DNA of 64,000 bases from positions 1 to 64,000 of the forward strand of contig NZ_SPQL01000003.1 of assembly GCF_004570385.1 (NCBI RefSeq), given 5' to 3'. The notes under the pieces were generated by a model that was not told the origin of the DNA, ran no database searches, and worked only from the letters and a program-made list of their open reading frames with translations. Source of the stretch: Blastococcus sp. CT_GayMR19 (GTDB lineage: Bacteria > Actinomycetota > Actinomycetes > Mycobacteriales > Geodermatophilaceae). Position 1 is the first letter of the stretch. Every line of letters begins with the position of its first letter. A program made the position numbers and the translations under genes. Below, piece after piece: positions 8,261 through 16,417 of this stretch.

Positions 8261-9094
8261 TTACGCGGTGGCCGAGCCGTTCCCGGCCGGGCGGGCCACC
8301 GAGACATGCGGACGTGACTGCCACAGCGCCCATTCGGCGCTGACGTTCCCGGCCGTGCGCAGGAGCAACGGGAGGTGGTCCTGCAGCAGCCGTTCGGTGG
8401 TCGTCTCGGCCGCGTGCACCGTGACGTTCATGGCCGCCCGGACGACGCCGGTGTGGTCCCGGACCGGGACGGCGACCGACCGCACCCCCGGTGCGAGCTC
8501 CTCGTCGGCAAGTGCCCAGCCGCGTGCGCGGATCTCCGTCAGCTCGTCGCGCAGGCGCTCGACGGGGCGGCCGATGTAGGGGGGCAGGCCGGCCCGGCTG
8601 GGCTCGGCCAGCGTGGCGTGCAGCTCGTCGGGGGAGAGGGCGGCGAGCAGCACCTTGCCCTGGGACGTCTGGACGGCGGGGAACCGCGTGCCGATGTCCA
8701 CGCGCAGTGCGATGAGCTTGGGCACCGACACCCGGGCGACGTAGACGATGTCCGACCCGTCGAGCTGGGCCATGGACGACGACTCCCCGGTGCGGGCGAC
8801 GAGGTCCTCGAGGTGGGGGCGGGCGATGTCCCAGAGTCCCAGCGCACCCACGTAGGCCATGCCCAGCGTGAGGACCTTGGGCGTGAGCGAGAAGGACCCG
8901 CCGGAGGACCGGACGAACCCCAGTTCCTCGAGGGTGAGCAGCAGCCGTCGCGCGGTGGGCCGGGCGAGCCCGGTCGCGGTCGCCACCTCGGTCAGCGACA
9001 TGCTGCGGTGGTCGGCGTCGAAGCAGGCGAGGACGTCGAGCCCGCGCGCCAGCGCCTCGACGAAGTCCGGTCCCGCGCCGCGACCTGCCACCAC
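8261..9094 (-). CDS. IclR family transcriptional regulator
   Basis: A 277-aa regulator with an N-terminal winged helix-turn-helix (ALARGLDVLACF, then LTEVATATGLARPTARRLL) and a C-terminal IclR effector domain (GKVLLAALSPDEL, and ARGWALADEELAPGVRSVAVPV). The length is typical. GTG codons at 9094 or 9091 follow the ribosome site ggagggaggg; the in-frame GTG at 9124 is an alternative. IclR proteins of this type (PcaR/CatR-like) often control aromatic degradation genes, so it may regulate the amidohydrolase just upstream on the same strand or the dioxygenase operon at 10.9-14.8 kb. The target is inferred, not shown. Confidence 0.9.
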   Translation of the reverse strand: MVAGRGAGPDFVEALARGLDVLACFDADHRSMSLTEVATATGLARPTARRLLLTLEELGFVRSSGGSFSLTPKVLTLGMAYVGALGLWDIARPHLEDLVARTGESSSMAQLDGSDIVYVARVSVPKLIALRVDIGTRFPAVQTSQGKVLLAALSPDELHATLAEPSRAGLPPYIGRPVERLRDELTEIRARGWALADEELAPGVRSVAVPVRDHTGVVRAAMNVTVHAAETTTERLLQDHLPLLLRTAGNVSAEWALWQSRPHVSVARPAGNGSATA

Positions 9095-9177
9095 CCCTCC
9101 CTCCGCCGGGTCCGAGGATGACACGCGCCGTGCGCGGGACCGATCCCCCGCACGGGTTCGTTCCCGGTCCGGGGCGG

Positions 9178-10662
9178 TCACCGGCCGAGGACCCGCTCCT
9201 CGCCGCCGGCGCGCTTCCCCTCGTCCTTGTAGTCGGTGTACTGGTACGGGTTGTCCAGGATCGACGCCTCGGCGTCGGGCATCTCCGGGAACATGCCCTG
9301 CTGCCAGGTCTCCTCGCCGAGCTCCGACCGGAGGTAGTCGATGGTCGACTCGATCTCCCGGCGGACGGGGGCCAGGTCGATGCCGACCAGCGTGCCGTCG
9401 TGCTTCACGACCCGGCCGTCGACGATCACCGTGTGCACGTCGCCGCGCTGCGCCTGGAAGGCGACGTGGCCGTAGGGGTTGAGCATCGGGAACGACACCG
9501 GCGAGGCGTCGTTCCGAATGAGCACGACGTCGGCCTTCTTGCCCGGCTCGAGGCTGCCCAGGTCGTCGTCGCGGCCGATCGCGTGCGCGCCGCCCCGGGT
9601 CGCCCACTCGACGACGTGCTGGGCGCGCAGCCGCAGGTGGGTGATGGTGTCGCCCTTCAGGTGAGCGTCCATGTGCTGGGCCATCCGGTCGGCGTTGAGG
9701 GTCGAGCGCATGGCGGAGAACATGTCCCCGCTCCACCACACGCTGGTGTCCACCGAGAGCGACACGGGGATTCCGTACTGCAGGACCTGCTCGGTGGGTG
9801 CGTGGCCCTGGCCGGCGCTGCACTCCGACTCGGTCGCCACCGAGATCGAGCCGCCGGTCGCGGCGATCCGCTGGTAGCTGTCCCGGGTGAGGGTCGAGGC
9901 GTGCACGTACACGGTCTCCGGCCTCATGAAGTCGTTCTCGTGCATCAGCCGGATGCCGTCGTCGTTGGTGGCGCCCCAGACGCCGGCGTGCGTCGTCACC
10001 GGGATGCCGAGGTCGCGGGCCACCTCGAACGCCGCCTTCTCCGGGAAGGCCGGGTCGCCGGTGACGTCGAAGGCGATCTGCACGCCCATCCGGTCGTCGG
10101 CGTCGTCCCGCAGCCGCTCCAGCAGCGCGCGGATGCCCGGGTCCGCGGTCCACTCCCACGGGCCGGCCTGGATGTTGCCGTAGGCGAGGACGAAACGGCC
10201 GGGCACCGATCGGAGGGCGTCCACCGCCGCCTCGCCGTGCTGCAGGCTCGACAGCCCGTGCGACCAGTCGACCGTCGTCGTGACGCCGGCGTCCAGTGAC
10301 TCGATGGCCGCCAGGCGGTTGCCGGCGGCGATGTCCTCGGGGCGGAACTTCCGGCCGTGCTCGAGGTAGTACCAGACGAAGTACTGGGTCAGCGTCCAGT
10401 CGGCGCCGTAGCCGCGCATCGCCGTCTGCCACATGTGCCGGTGCGAGTCGATCATGCCCGGCATCACGATCCCGCCACGGGCATCGATCTCCTGCGTGCC
10501 GTCGGGCACCTCCAGCCGGGGACCGACGGCGGCGATCCGGTCGTCCACGACGAGCACGTCGGCGTCGTCGAGGACGGTCGAGGAGGCGTCCATGGTCAGG
10601 ACCGTGCCACCGCGCAGCACCAGCGGACGGCCGGGTTCGGGAGTGGCCTCGGGCATGGTCAT
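9178..10662 (-). CDS. Amidohydrolase family protein (ATZ/TRZ-like deaminase)
   Basis: A 494-aa metal-dependent hydrolase with a TIM-barrel core. The N-terminal metal motif H-R-H is seen in GMIDSHRHMWQT; later His (THAGVWG, VHASTLTRDS) and Asp (SLSVDTSVWW) residues fit a mononuclear site. The flanking beta-sandwich start (VLRGGTVLTMD) and end (KADVVLI, VIVDGRVV) are typical of cytosine deaminase, atrazine chlorohydrolase and hydroxyatrazine hydrolase relatives. The substrate is probably an amino- or halo-substituted heterocycle, but this is inference. The ATG at 10662 has the ribosome site aggagacg; the ATG at 10656 is an alternative. It lies divergent from the CoA-transferase operon. Confidence 0.85.
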   Translation of the reverse strand: MTMPEATPEPGRPLVLRGGTVLTMDASSTVLDDADVLVVDDRIAAVGPRLEVPDGTQEIDARGGIVMPGMIDSHRHMWQTAMRGYGADWTLTQYFVWYYLEHGRKFRPEDIAAGNRLAAIESLDAGVTTTVDWSHGLSSLQHGEAAVDALRSVPGRFVLAYGNIQAGPWEWTADPGIRALLERLRDDADDRMGVQIAFDVTGDPAFPEKAAFEVARDLGIPVTTHAGVWGATNDDGIRLMHENDFMRPETVYVHASTLTRDSYQRIAATGGSISVATESECSAGQGHAPTEQVLQYGIPVSLSVDTSVWWSGDMFSAMRSTLNADRMAQHMDAHLKGDTITHLRLRAQHVVEWATRGGAHAIGRDDDLGSLEPGKKADVVLIRNDASPVSFPMLNPYGHVAFQAQRGDVHTVIVDGRVVKHDGTLVGIDLAPVRREIESTIDYLRSELGEETWQQGMFPEMPDAEASILDNPYQYTDYKDEGKRAGGEERVLGR

Positions 10663-10803
10663 CGTCTCCTTCAGGACGGCGTCGGCTCGAATCGGACGAG
10701 CGTCCGCACAGCGGTCACCGGCGCGATGCCGGTCACCCTCGACCCGCTCGCCACGCGGTGTCAAGAGGATCGCGGCGGGGCTACGCCCCGACGCTCCCAG
10801 CGG

Positions 10804-10832
10804 TTGACACTCCTCCGCGAGGGTGGTGAAAC
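10804..10832 (+). promoter_or_regulatory. Possible promoter of the CoA-transferase operon
   Basis: A perfect TTGACA at 10804-10809 is followed after 17 bp by TGAAAC at 10827-10832, a weak -10 match. It sits in the spacer between the divergent amidohydrolase and the CoA-transferase, about 70 bp before the preferred ATG. Confidence 0.35.
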
Positions 10833-10900
10833 TGCTGCCACGCCGACGCGGACGGATGTCCGCCGAGCAGCCCGGTGGACGAGAGGGGACCGCGAAGCTG

Positions 10901-12100
10901 ATGACGGCCGGCCCACCGGAAGCGACCCCTCCGGCCCACCGCGGGCCCCTCTCCGGCCTGCTGGTGGCCGACTTCTCGCGGATCCTGGCCGGCCCCTACG
11001 CGACGATGCTGCTCGCGGACCTGGGGGCGGAGGTGGTGAAGGTCGAGGGCCCGGGCGGTGACGACACCCGCACCTGGCAGCCCCCGGTGCGCGACGGCGT
11101 GGCGACGTACTACCTGGGCGCCAACCGCAACAAGCGCTCGATCGCCCTCGACCTCAAGGACCCGGCCGACCTCGAACTCGCCCGCGAGCTGGCTCGCCGG
11201 GCGGACGTCTTCGTCGAGAACTTCAAGCCCGGCGGGCTGGAGCGCTTCGGACTCGACTACGACAGCGTCGCGGCCGGCAACGCAGGCGTGATCTACGCGT
11301 CCATCAGCGGGTTCGGGAGCGCCCCCGGGGGCCGGTCCCTGCCCGGCTACGACCTCATCGTGCAGGCCATCTCCGGTTTCATGAGTCTCACCGGGGAGCC
11401 CGACGGCGAGCCGTACCGGGCCGGTGTCGCGCTCTTCGACATCATGGCCGGGCTGCATGCCACGATCGGCGTCCTCTCCGCCCTGAACCACCGCCACGAG
11501 ACCGGCCGCGGCCAGCACGTCGAGGTCAATCTGCTCGCCTCCGCCCTCTCCGGGCTCGCGAACCAGACCAGCGCGTTCGTGGCCGGCGGCGTCGTGCCGT
11601 TCCGCATGGGCAACAGCCACCCGAGCCTCTACCCCTACGCGCCGATGATGTGCTCCGACGGCGAGCTCATCATCACCGCGGGCAACGACGCCCAGTTCCG
11701 CAAGCTCTGCGGCGTGCTGGGGGTCCCGGAGCTGGCCGACGACCCCCGCTTCGCGCGCACCGAGGACCGCAACCATCACCGGGACGAGCTGCGGCCGCTG
11801 CTGCTCGAACGGCTGCGCACCCGAACGAAGATGGAGTGGTTCCGCGACATCATCGGCGCGGGGGTGCCCTGCGGGCCGATCAACACCATCGACCAGGGGG
11901 TCGCCTTCGCCGAGGAGGTGGGGCTGGACCCGGTGGTGACCGTGGGGGAGGGGTCCGCCGCCGTCCCGACGGTGCGCAACCCCATCACGTTCTCGGCCAC
12001 GCCCCCCGAGTACCGCCTCCCGCCGCCCACGCTGGACGAGCACGGCGACGAGCTGCGCCGCTGGCTGGCGGCGCCGGCCGACGAGGAGGCGTCGGCATGA
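10901..12100 (+). CDS. CaiB/BaiF family CoA-transferase (family III)
   Basis: A 399-aa family III CoA-transferase, which moves CoA between acyl-CoA and a free acid through a catalytic aspartate. Family motifs include LLVADFSRILAGPYATMLLADLG, then VVKVEGPGGDDTR and NRNKRSIALDL. The likely catalytic Asp lies in the PGYDLIVQA region. The ATG at 10901 starts just before the conserved domain; the ATG at 10856 is an alternative. The stop overlaps the next gene's start (ATGA), so the two proteins are translationally coupled. The partner is a citryl-CoA-lyase-like protein, so this enzyme probably activates a hydroxy-polycarboxylic acid to its CoA ester for cleavage. Confidence 0.9.
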   Translation: MTAGPPEATPPAHRGPLSGLLVADFSRILAGPYATMLLADLGAEVVKVEGPGGDDTRTWQPPVRDGVATYYLGANRNKRSIALDLKDPADLELARELARRADVFVENFKPGGLERFGLDYDSVAAGNAGVIYASISGFGSAPGGRSLPGYDLIVQAISGFMSLTGEPDGEPYRAGVALFDIMAGLHATIGVLSALNHRHETGRGQHVEVNLLASALSGLANQTSAFVAGGVVPFRMGNSHPSLYPYAPMMCSDGELIITAGNDAQFRKLCGVLGVPELADDPRFARTEDRNHHRDELRPLLLERLRTRTKMEWFRDIIGAGVPCGPINTIDQGVAFAEEVGLDPVVTVGEGSAAVPTVRNPITFSATPPEYRLPPPTLDEHGDELRRWLAAPADEEASA

Positions 12101-12924
12101 CCGACCCGGATCGCGCCCGCCCCACCGCCCCGGCGGGCCTGGAGTTCCCGACCTCGCTGGGGACGTCGACCGCCGACGAGATCCGGCTGCTCGGACAGGA
12201 CCTGACCGAGGACCTCATGGGCAAGGTGGGCTTCGGGGAGCTGGCCTTCTGGCTGGTCACGCTGCGCCGGCCGACCCCCTCGGAGACCCGCGTCTTCGAG
12301 GCGGTGCTGGTGGCGCTCGCCGATCACGGGTTCACCCCGACGGCGATCGCGGCGCGCCTGACCTACCTCTCGGCGCCGGACTCGCTGCAGGGCGCGCTCG
12401 CCGCCGGCCTGCTCGGCGGCGGCTCACGGTTCCTCGGCGTCACGGAGGACTGCGGGACCTTCCTGCACGAGGTGCTCGAGCGGCACGGCGACGACCACCC
12501 CGAGAACGACGCGGGCTGGGACGCCCTGGCGCTCGACGCGGTGACCGCCACCCGCGCCGCGGGGCGCTACGTCCCCGGGCTCGGGCACCCGGTGCACAAG
12601 CAGGGCGACCCGCGGACCCCCGTCCTGCTCCGGATCGCCGAGGAGGAGGGCCTGCGCGGTCCGCACCTCCGGCTGTTCGAGGCGATCGGCCGGGTGCACG
12701 GCCAGGTGCTGGGACGGCAGTTGCCGCTCAACGGCGCCGGGGTCTGCGGCGCCGCCCTCGCCGACCTCGGGCTGCCCGTCGAGCTCCTCCGGGGCTTCGC
12801 GCTGCTGGCCCGTGCGGCCGGGCTGCTCGGGCAGCTCGCCGAGGAGCGCCGGCGGCCGATCGGGATGCAGACCTACCTGACCGTGGACCGCAACGCCGTC
12901 TACGTCGATCCCGCCGACGGCTGA
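12097..12924 (+). CDS. Citryl-CoA lyase-like protein (citrate synthase fold)
   Basis: A 275-aa protein resembling the citryl-CoA lyase branch of the citrate synthase family. The GLGHPVHKQGDPR segment matches the conserved central His loop of that family. A later segment, LPLNGAGVCGA, occupies the place where relatives usually show N-V-D with a catalytic aspartate; here that position reads Ala, which is unusual. The gene overlaps the CoA-transferase by ATGA, so the pair probably converts a citrate-like acid to its CoA ester and splits it into acetyl-CoA or another acyl-CoA plus a 2-oxo acid. The substrate is unknown, and the missing aspartate leaves activity uncertain. Confidence 0.78.
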   Translation: MTDPDRARPTAPAGLEFPTSLGTSTADEIRLLGQDLTEDLMGKVGFGELAFWLVTLRRPTPSETRVFEAVLVALADHGFTPTAIAARLTYLSAPDSLQGALAAGLLGGGSRFLGVTEDCGTFLHEVLERHGDDHPENDAGWDALALDAVTATRAAGRYVPGLGHPVHKQGDPRTPVLLRIAEEEGLRGPHLRLFEAIGRVHGQVLGRQLPLNGAGVCGAALADLGLPVELLRGFALLARAAGLLGQLAEERRRPIGMQTYLTVDRNAVYVDPADG

Positions 12925-12938
12925 CGAGGGACGGGACC

Positions 12939-13910
12939 GTGCGCGCCGCCGTGCTGGAGACGCCCGGGGAGGTCCCGGTCGTCCGCGACCACCCCGATCC
13001 GGTCGTCACCCCGGGACACACGTCGGTGCGGGTCACCGCGGCACCCCTGGTGCCGCTGGACCTCCTCTGCGCCTCGGGCACGTCGTACTTCGGCCGGCCG
13101 GCAACGCCGTACGTTCCCGGCGTGCAAGGGGTCGGCACGGTCGAGGACTCCGCCACGCTGCCGGCCGGCACGCGGGTGTTCTTCTCGACCACGGCCGGGA
13201 TGGCGCCCGGCGACGGCGGCCTGGCCGAGCGGTGCGTGGTCCCCGATGTCGACGTCGTCCCCGTCGCGGCCGGCGTCGCCGATCCCGCGCTCGCGGCCCT
13301 CGGCCTGTCGGCGGTCGCCGCCTGGATGACGCTGACCTGGCGCGGCCGGCTGCAGGAGGGGGAGCACGTCCTGGTGCTCGGCGCCGGCGGGGCCGTGGGC
13401 CAGGCCGCAGTGGGTGCGGCCCGGGTGCTCGGCGCCGGCCGGGTCGTCGCCGTCTGCCGGTCCGAGGAGTCGCAGGAACGCGCCCGGCGGCTCGGCGCCG
13501 ACGTCGTCGTGCCGCTCGCCGGCGACGTCGACCACCTCACCGCCCGCATCCAGGATGCCGCCGGCGGCAAGGTGGACGTGGTCGTGGACCCGGTGTTCGG
13601 CCTCGCGGCGACCGCCGCCTCACGGGTGCTCGGACCAGGCGGCCGCCTGGTGAACCTCGGGGGAGCCTCCGGGGACGTCGCGGAGTTCTCCTCGGCCGTG
13701 CTCCGCGGCCGCTCGGCGGAGATCCTCGGGTACACCAACAACGCGCTCAGCCCGGGGCAGCGTCGCGAGGCGCTGACCACGGTGGCGGAGCACGCCGCGC
13801 AGGGCCTGATCTCCGTCGCGCACGAGGACATCCCGCTCGCCGACGCAGCGGCGGCCTGGCGGCGCCAGGCCGCCGGCTCCGCAGGCGTGCGGTTGGTTCT
13901 GACGCCCTGA
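12939..13910 (+). CDS. Zinc-binding-type alcohol dehydrogenase/quinone oxidoreductase
   Basis: A 323-aa MDR-superfamily reductase. It has a GroES-like N-terminal fold and a Rossmann domain with LVLGAGGAVGQAAVGAAR (near residue 145). The structural-zinc Cys cluster is absent, placing it with NADPH quinone/enoyl reductases. GTG at 12939 follows gacgaggg. It starts 14 nt after the lyase gene and precedes the dioxygenase, so it is a member of the same operon and may reduce an unsaturated ring-cleavage intermediate. That pathway role is inferred. Confidence 0.85.
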   Translation: MRAAVLETPGEVPVVRDHPDPVVTPGHTSVRVTAAPLVPLDLLCASGTSYFGRPATPYVPGVQGVGTVEDSATLPAGTRVFFSTTAGMAPGDGGLAERCVVPDVDVVPVAAGVADPALAALGLSAVAAWMTLTWRGRLQEGEHVLVLGAGGAVGQAAVGAARVLGAGRVVAVCRSEESQERARRLGADVVVPLAGDVDHLTARIQDAAGGKVDVVVDPVFGLAATAASRVLGPGGRLVNLGGASGDVAEFSSAVLRGRSAEILGYTNNALSPGQRREALTTVAEHAAQGLISVAHEDIPLADAAAAWRRQAAGSAGVRLVLTP

Positions 13911-13962
13911 CCATCGAGACCCGGGACGGCAGCCGCCGCCCGCAGCCCGCCAGGAGGATGCC

Positions 13963-14826
13963 GTGCAGCCGGTCACCGAGGACAACATCACCGATCTCGC
14001 ACATCAGCGCTGGACCACCGCGCGCGACCCGCGGCTGGCCGAGCTGCTGGCGGCACTCGTGCGGCACCTGCACGACTTCGCCCGCGAGGTCCGGCTGACC
14101 GAGGCCGAGTGGATGGCCGCCATGCAGTGGCTGACCCGCACCGGGCAGATCAGCGACGACAAGAGGCTGGAGTTCATCCTCGCCTCCGACGTCCTCGGCC
14201 TGTCGATGCTCGTCGTCCAGATGAACCACCGGCTCGACCCGGCGGCGACACCGGCGACCGTGCTCGGCCCCTTCCACATCGAGGGGTCCCCGGAGCTGGG
14301 CTACGGCGGGGACATGTCCGACGGCGTCCCCGGGACCCCGCTCTACCTCCACGGGGTCGTCCGCGACCTGGAGGGGAAGCCGGTGGCCGGGGGAGTGCTC
14401 GACGTGTGGCAGGCCGACACCGAGGGCGCCTACGAGTCGCAGCTGCCCGACATCGACGAGGCGCGCCTGCGCGCGAAGTACACGACCCGGGAGGACGGCG
14501 GCTACTGCGTGCGCACCATCGCGCCGAAGGGCTACAGCATCCCGATGGACGGCCCGGTCGGGGACCTCATCTCCCGGACCGCCATCAGCCACTTCCGGCC
14601 GGCGCACATCCACTTCCTGGTCAACGTGCCGGGCTACGAGCCGCTGATCACGCACCTGTTCCAGGAGGGTGCGGAGTACCTGGACAGCGACGTCGTGTTC
14701 GGCACCAAGCAGGAGTTGGTCGTCCGGTTCGAGCAGCGGGAGGCCGGCGAGACCCCGGACGGCGGCAGTTCCGCCGAGCCATGGCTCGAGGCGCGCTACG
14801 ACTTCGTCCTGCAGCCGACGTCGTGA
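13963..14826 (+). CDS. Intradiol ring-cleavage dioxygenase (hydroxyquinol/catechol 1,2-type)
   Basis: A 287-aa non-haem Fe(III) dioxygenase. After an N-terminal helical dioxygenase_N region comes the catalytic domain: PLYLHGVVRDLEGKPV, DVWQADTEGAYESQ, YTTREDGGYCVRTI and RPAHIHFLV. These supply the expected Tyr/Tyr/His/His iron ligands. It should open an aromatic 1,2-diol ring between the hydroxyls to give a muconate or, for hydroxyquinol, maleylacetate. The full-length N-terminal domain favours catechol or hydroxyquinol over protocatechuate. GTG at 13963 has a strong aggagg site. It is the last gene of the catabolic operon. No maleylacetate reductase or muconate cycloisomerase is visible in the window. 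Confidence 0.92.
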   Translation: MQPVTEDNITDLAHQRWTTARDPRLAELLAALVRHLHDFAREVRLTEAEWMAAMQWLTRTGQISDDKRLEFILASDVLGLSMLVVQMNHRLDPAATPATVLGPFHIEGSPELGYGGDMSDGVPGTPLYLHGVVRDLEGKPVAGGVLDVWQADTEGAYESQLPDIDEARLRAKYTTREDGGYCVRTIAPKGYSIPMDGPVGDLISRTAISHFRPAHIHFLVNVPGYEPLITHLFQEGAEYLDSDVVFGTKQELVVRFEQREAGETPDGGSSAEPWLEARYDFVLQPTS

Positions 14827-14925
14827 CCAGGCGATCGTGACTCAGGCGATCGTGACTCAGGCAGCCGTGATTCAGGCAGTCGTGATTCAGGCGATCGTGA
14901 TTCAGGCAGCCGTGACTCAGGCGGC
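14822..14925. repeat. Tandem repeat, 15-bp unit (seven copies)
   Basis: Seven copies of a degenerate 15-bp unit (consensus cgtgactcaggcgat; the first copy is one base short) fill the space between the end of the dioxygenase gene and the end of the convergent SnoaL-like gene. The first and last copies overlap both stop codons. Variation is at two or three fixed positions, with alternation of gat, agc and agt. Confidence 0.92.
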
Positions 14926-15333
14926 CGGGGCGGGGAGGGACGTCGGCGCGTAGGCGAGCAGCTGCCACGCCCCCGACGCCCGGGTCCAGACGGCGAGGGC
15001 GAGGTTGTCGATCGTCTTGGGCCTCCCCTGGACCTCCACGTCGGCGGTCATCCGGCCGACCACGACCGCGGTGTCGCCCAGGACCTCGACGCGTTCCACG
15101 GGGTGGTCGATGCGCCGGTAGACGTAGTACCCCGAGCGGAGCTTCTCCAGGTACTCGCTCCTGGTGTCGCGGACGCCGCTGGAGTGCGCGTAGCTCAGTT
15201 CCTCCGCGCACACCTCCGTGAGCGTCGTCAGGTCGGCGTCCTGCATGGCGCGGTAGCGGCGGTCCTCCGCGGCCAGCACTGCACGGACGTCGTCGGTGTC
15301 GTCTCCCATGGCCGAAGTGTGCCCCGCCGTCAT
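14917..15333 (-). CDS. SnoaL/NTF2-like domain protein
   Basis: A 138-aa protein (130 aa if the ATG at 15309 is used) of the nuclear-transport-factor-2 fold. Features include VRAVLAAEDRRYRAMQDAD at the start, the YAHSSGVRDTRSEYLEKL helix-loop and the beta strands DTAVVVGRMTADV and NLALAVWTRASGAWQLL. Such proteins are small cone-shaped barrels acting as isomerases, hydrolases or binding proteins; the role here is unknown. The C-terminus runs into a tandem-repeat block. Its 5' end abuts a truncated VOC gene on the opposite strand. Confidence 0.8.
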   Translation of the reverse strand: MTAGHTSAMGDDTDDVRAVLAAEDRRYRAMQDADLTTLTEVCAEELSYAHSSGVRDTRSEYLEKLRSGYYVYRRIDHPVERVEVLGDTAVVVGRMTADVEVQGRPKTIDNLALAVWTRASGAWQLLAYAPTSLPAPAA

Positions 15334-15336
15334 CTC

Positions 15337-15579
15337 GGCGCGTGCGACGAGGCCGCCTCGTTCGTCCGGCGGCAGCTGGAGAAGGGGCAGGACGGCGGGC
15401 TCGGGCTCACCGTCGACGACTGCCGGAAGACCTTCGAGGAGTTGTCGGCCAAGGGCGTGGAGGTCCTGCAGGAGCCCGCCGACCGGCCGTACGGCGTCGA
15501 GGCGGTGATGCGCGACGTCTCCGGCAACTGGCTGGTCCTCGTGGAGCCCCGAGCGTTCAGCCCCGCCGACTTCTCCTGA
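15337..15579 (+). pseudogene. Truncated VOC (glyoxalase-like) gene, C-terminal half only
   Basis: The plus strand encodes about 80 residues that look like the C-terminal half of a VOC/glyoxalase protein: a stretch with FVRRQLEKGQ, then GLGLTVDDC, FEELSAKGVEVL, and GNWLVLVEP close to the stop. The N-terminal VOC half is missing, and no in-frame start codon lies near the beginning of the homologous part. The break falls next to the 5' end of the minus-strand SnoaL-like gene. I read it as a remnant after a rearrangement, not a working gene. Confidence 0.7.
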
Positions 15580-15655
15580 GTCCTCCCGTCGGGGGCCGCC
15601 CGCCGGCGGCCGGGCGGGACGGCGATCTCCCTCGCTGCCCCGCCCGGTCCCCGCC

Positions 15656-16417
15656 TCACGGAGCGGAACGGGACCCGGCGGTGGCCGGCGAGCCCTCCTG
15701 CTCCTCCGACGCCCCCGGCGCCTCGGCCGCCGTGTTCCCGTAGAAGGTGGCCGCCGAGTCGTCCGGCGCGTCGCGGGACGACCGCTGCGCTGGGGCGCGA
15801 GCGGGCTGCTGCGGCAGCAGGGCGGGGTCGGCCCGGCCCCACTCCTTCTCGACGTCGCTGAGCAGGGCCTCCAGGTAGGAGCGCAGCTGCACCCTGCACG
15901 CCTGGCCGAACGCCTTGAGGTAGGCGACCTGCTCCTCGAGCTCCTCCATGCTGCGGGCCCCGGCGTCGGCTCCGGCCATGCCGACCGTCATCTTGGCGGC
16001 CGCCTCCTGGGCCGCCTGGATGATCGCGCCGGCGTTCTCCCGCGCCTGCCGGACCTCCTCCTCGTACACGGCGCGGGCCTCGCTGGTCATCTGCCTGCTG
16101 AACTCCTCCGCCTCCGCGACGTAGGCGTCCGCCGTCTGCTGGGCGGAGGACAGGATGCGCACCGCCTGCTCGCTCGGCGCCACGGGCACGGGGGTGCCCT
16201 CGACGTGGGCCCGGAGCGCGCGCACCTCGTCGCGCAGCTGTGCCTTCTCGGCGATGTGCCGGGCGAGCTCCTCGGCCACCCGGCTCATGACGCGGTCCAC
16301 CTCGGTGTCGACGTAGCCCGGGCGGAGCATGGAGGCGCGGGTGAACCGCAGCTCGTGGAGGTCGGCCGGGTTGAGTCCGCGATCGTCGTTCCCGGGCTCG
16401 TTCGGTGCGCTGGTCAT
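15656..16417 (-). CDS. DivIVA-domain coiled-coil protein
   Basis: A 253-aa protein. The N-terminal segment (LNPADLHELRFTRAS and GYVDTEVDRVMSRV) matches the DivIVA membrane-binding start seen in Wag31-type proteins. Residues 45-190 are long charged helices expected to form coiled coils, and the tail is Pro/Ala/Ser-rich. DivIVA proteins mark negative membrane curvature at poles and septa, though many short paralogues have other scaffolding jobs. The ATG overlaps the stop of the globin-reductase gene (ATGA), so the two are co-translated. That link between a haem protein and a scaffold is unexpected. It is not the main cell-division DivIVA, since no division genes are nearby. Confidence 0.78.
   Translation of the reverse strand: MTSAPNEPGNDDRGLNPADLHELRFTRASMLRPGYVDTEVDRVMSRVAEELARHIAEKAQLRDEVRALRAHVEGTPVPVAPSEQAVRILSSAQQTADAYVAEAEEFSRQMTSEARAVYEEEVRQARENAGAIIQAAQEAAAKMTVGMAGADAGARSMEELEEQVAYLKAFGQACRVQLRSYLEALLSDVEKEWGRADPALLPQQPARAPAQRSSRDAPDDSAATFYGNTAAEAPGASEEQEGSPATAGSRSAP

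Noticed and set aside
14822-14925. CRISPR array
   Set aside because: The units are adjacent 15-mers without unique spacers and there are no cas genes.
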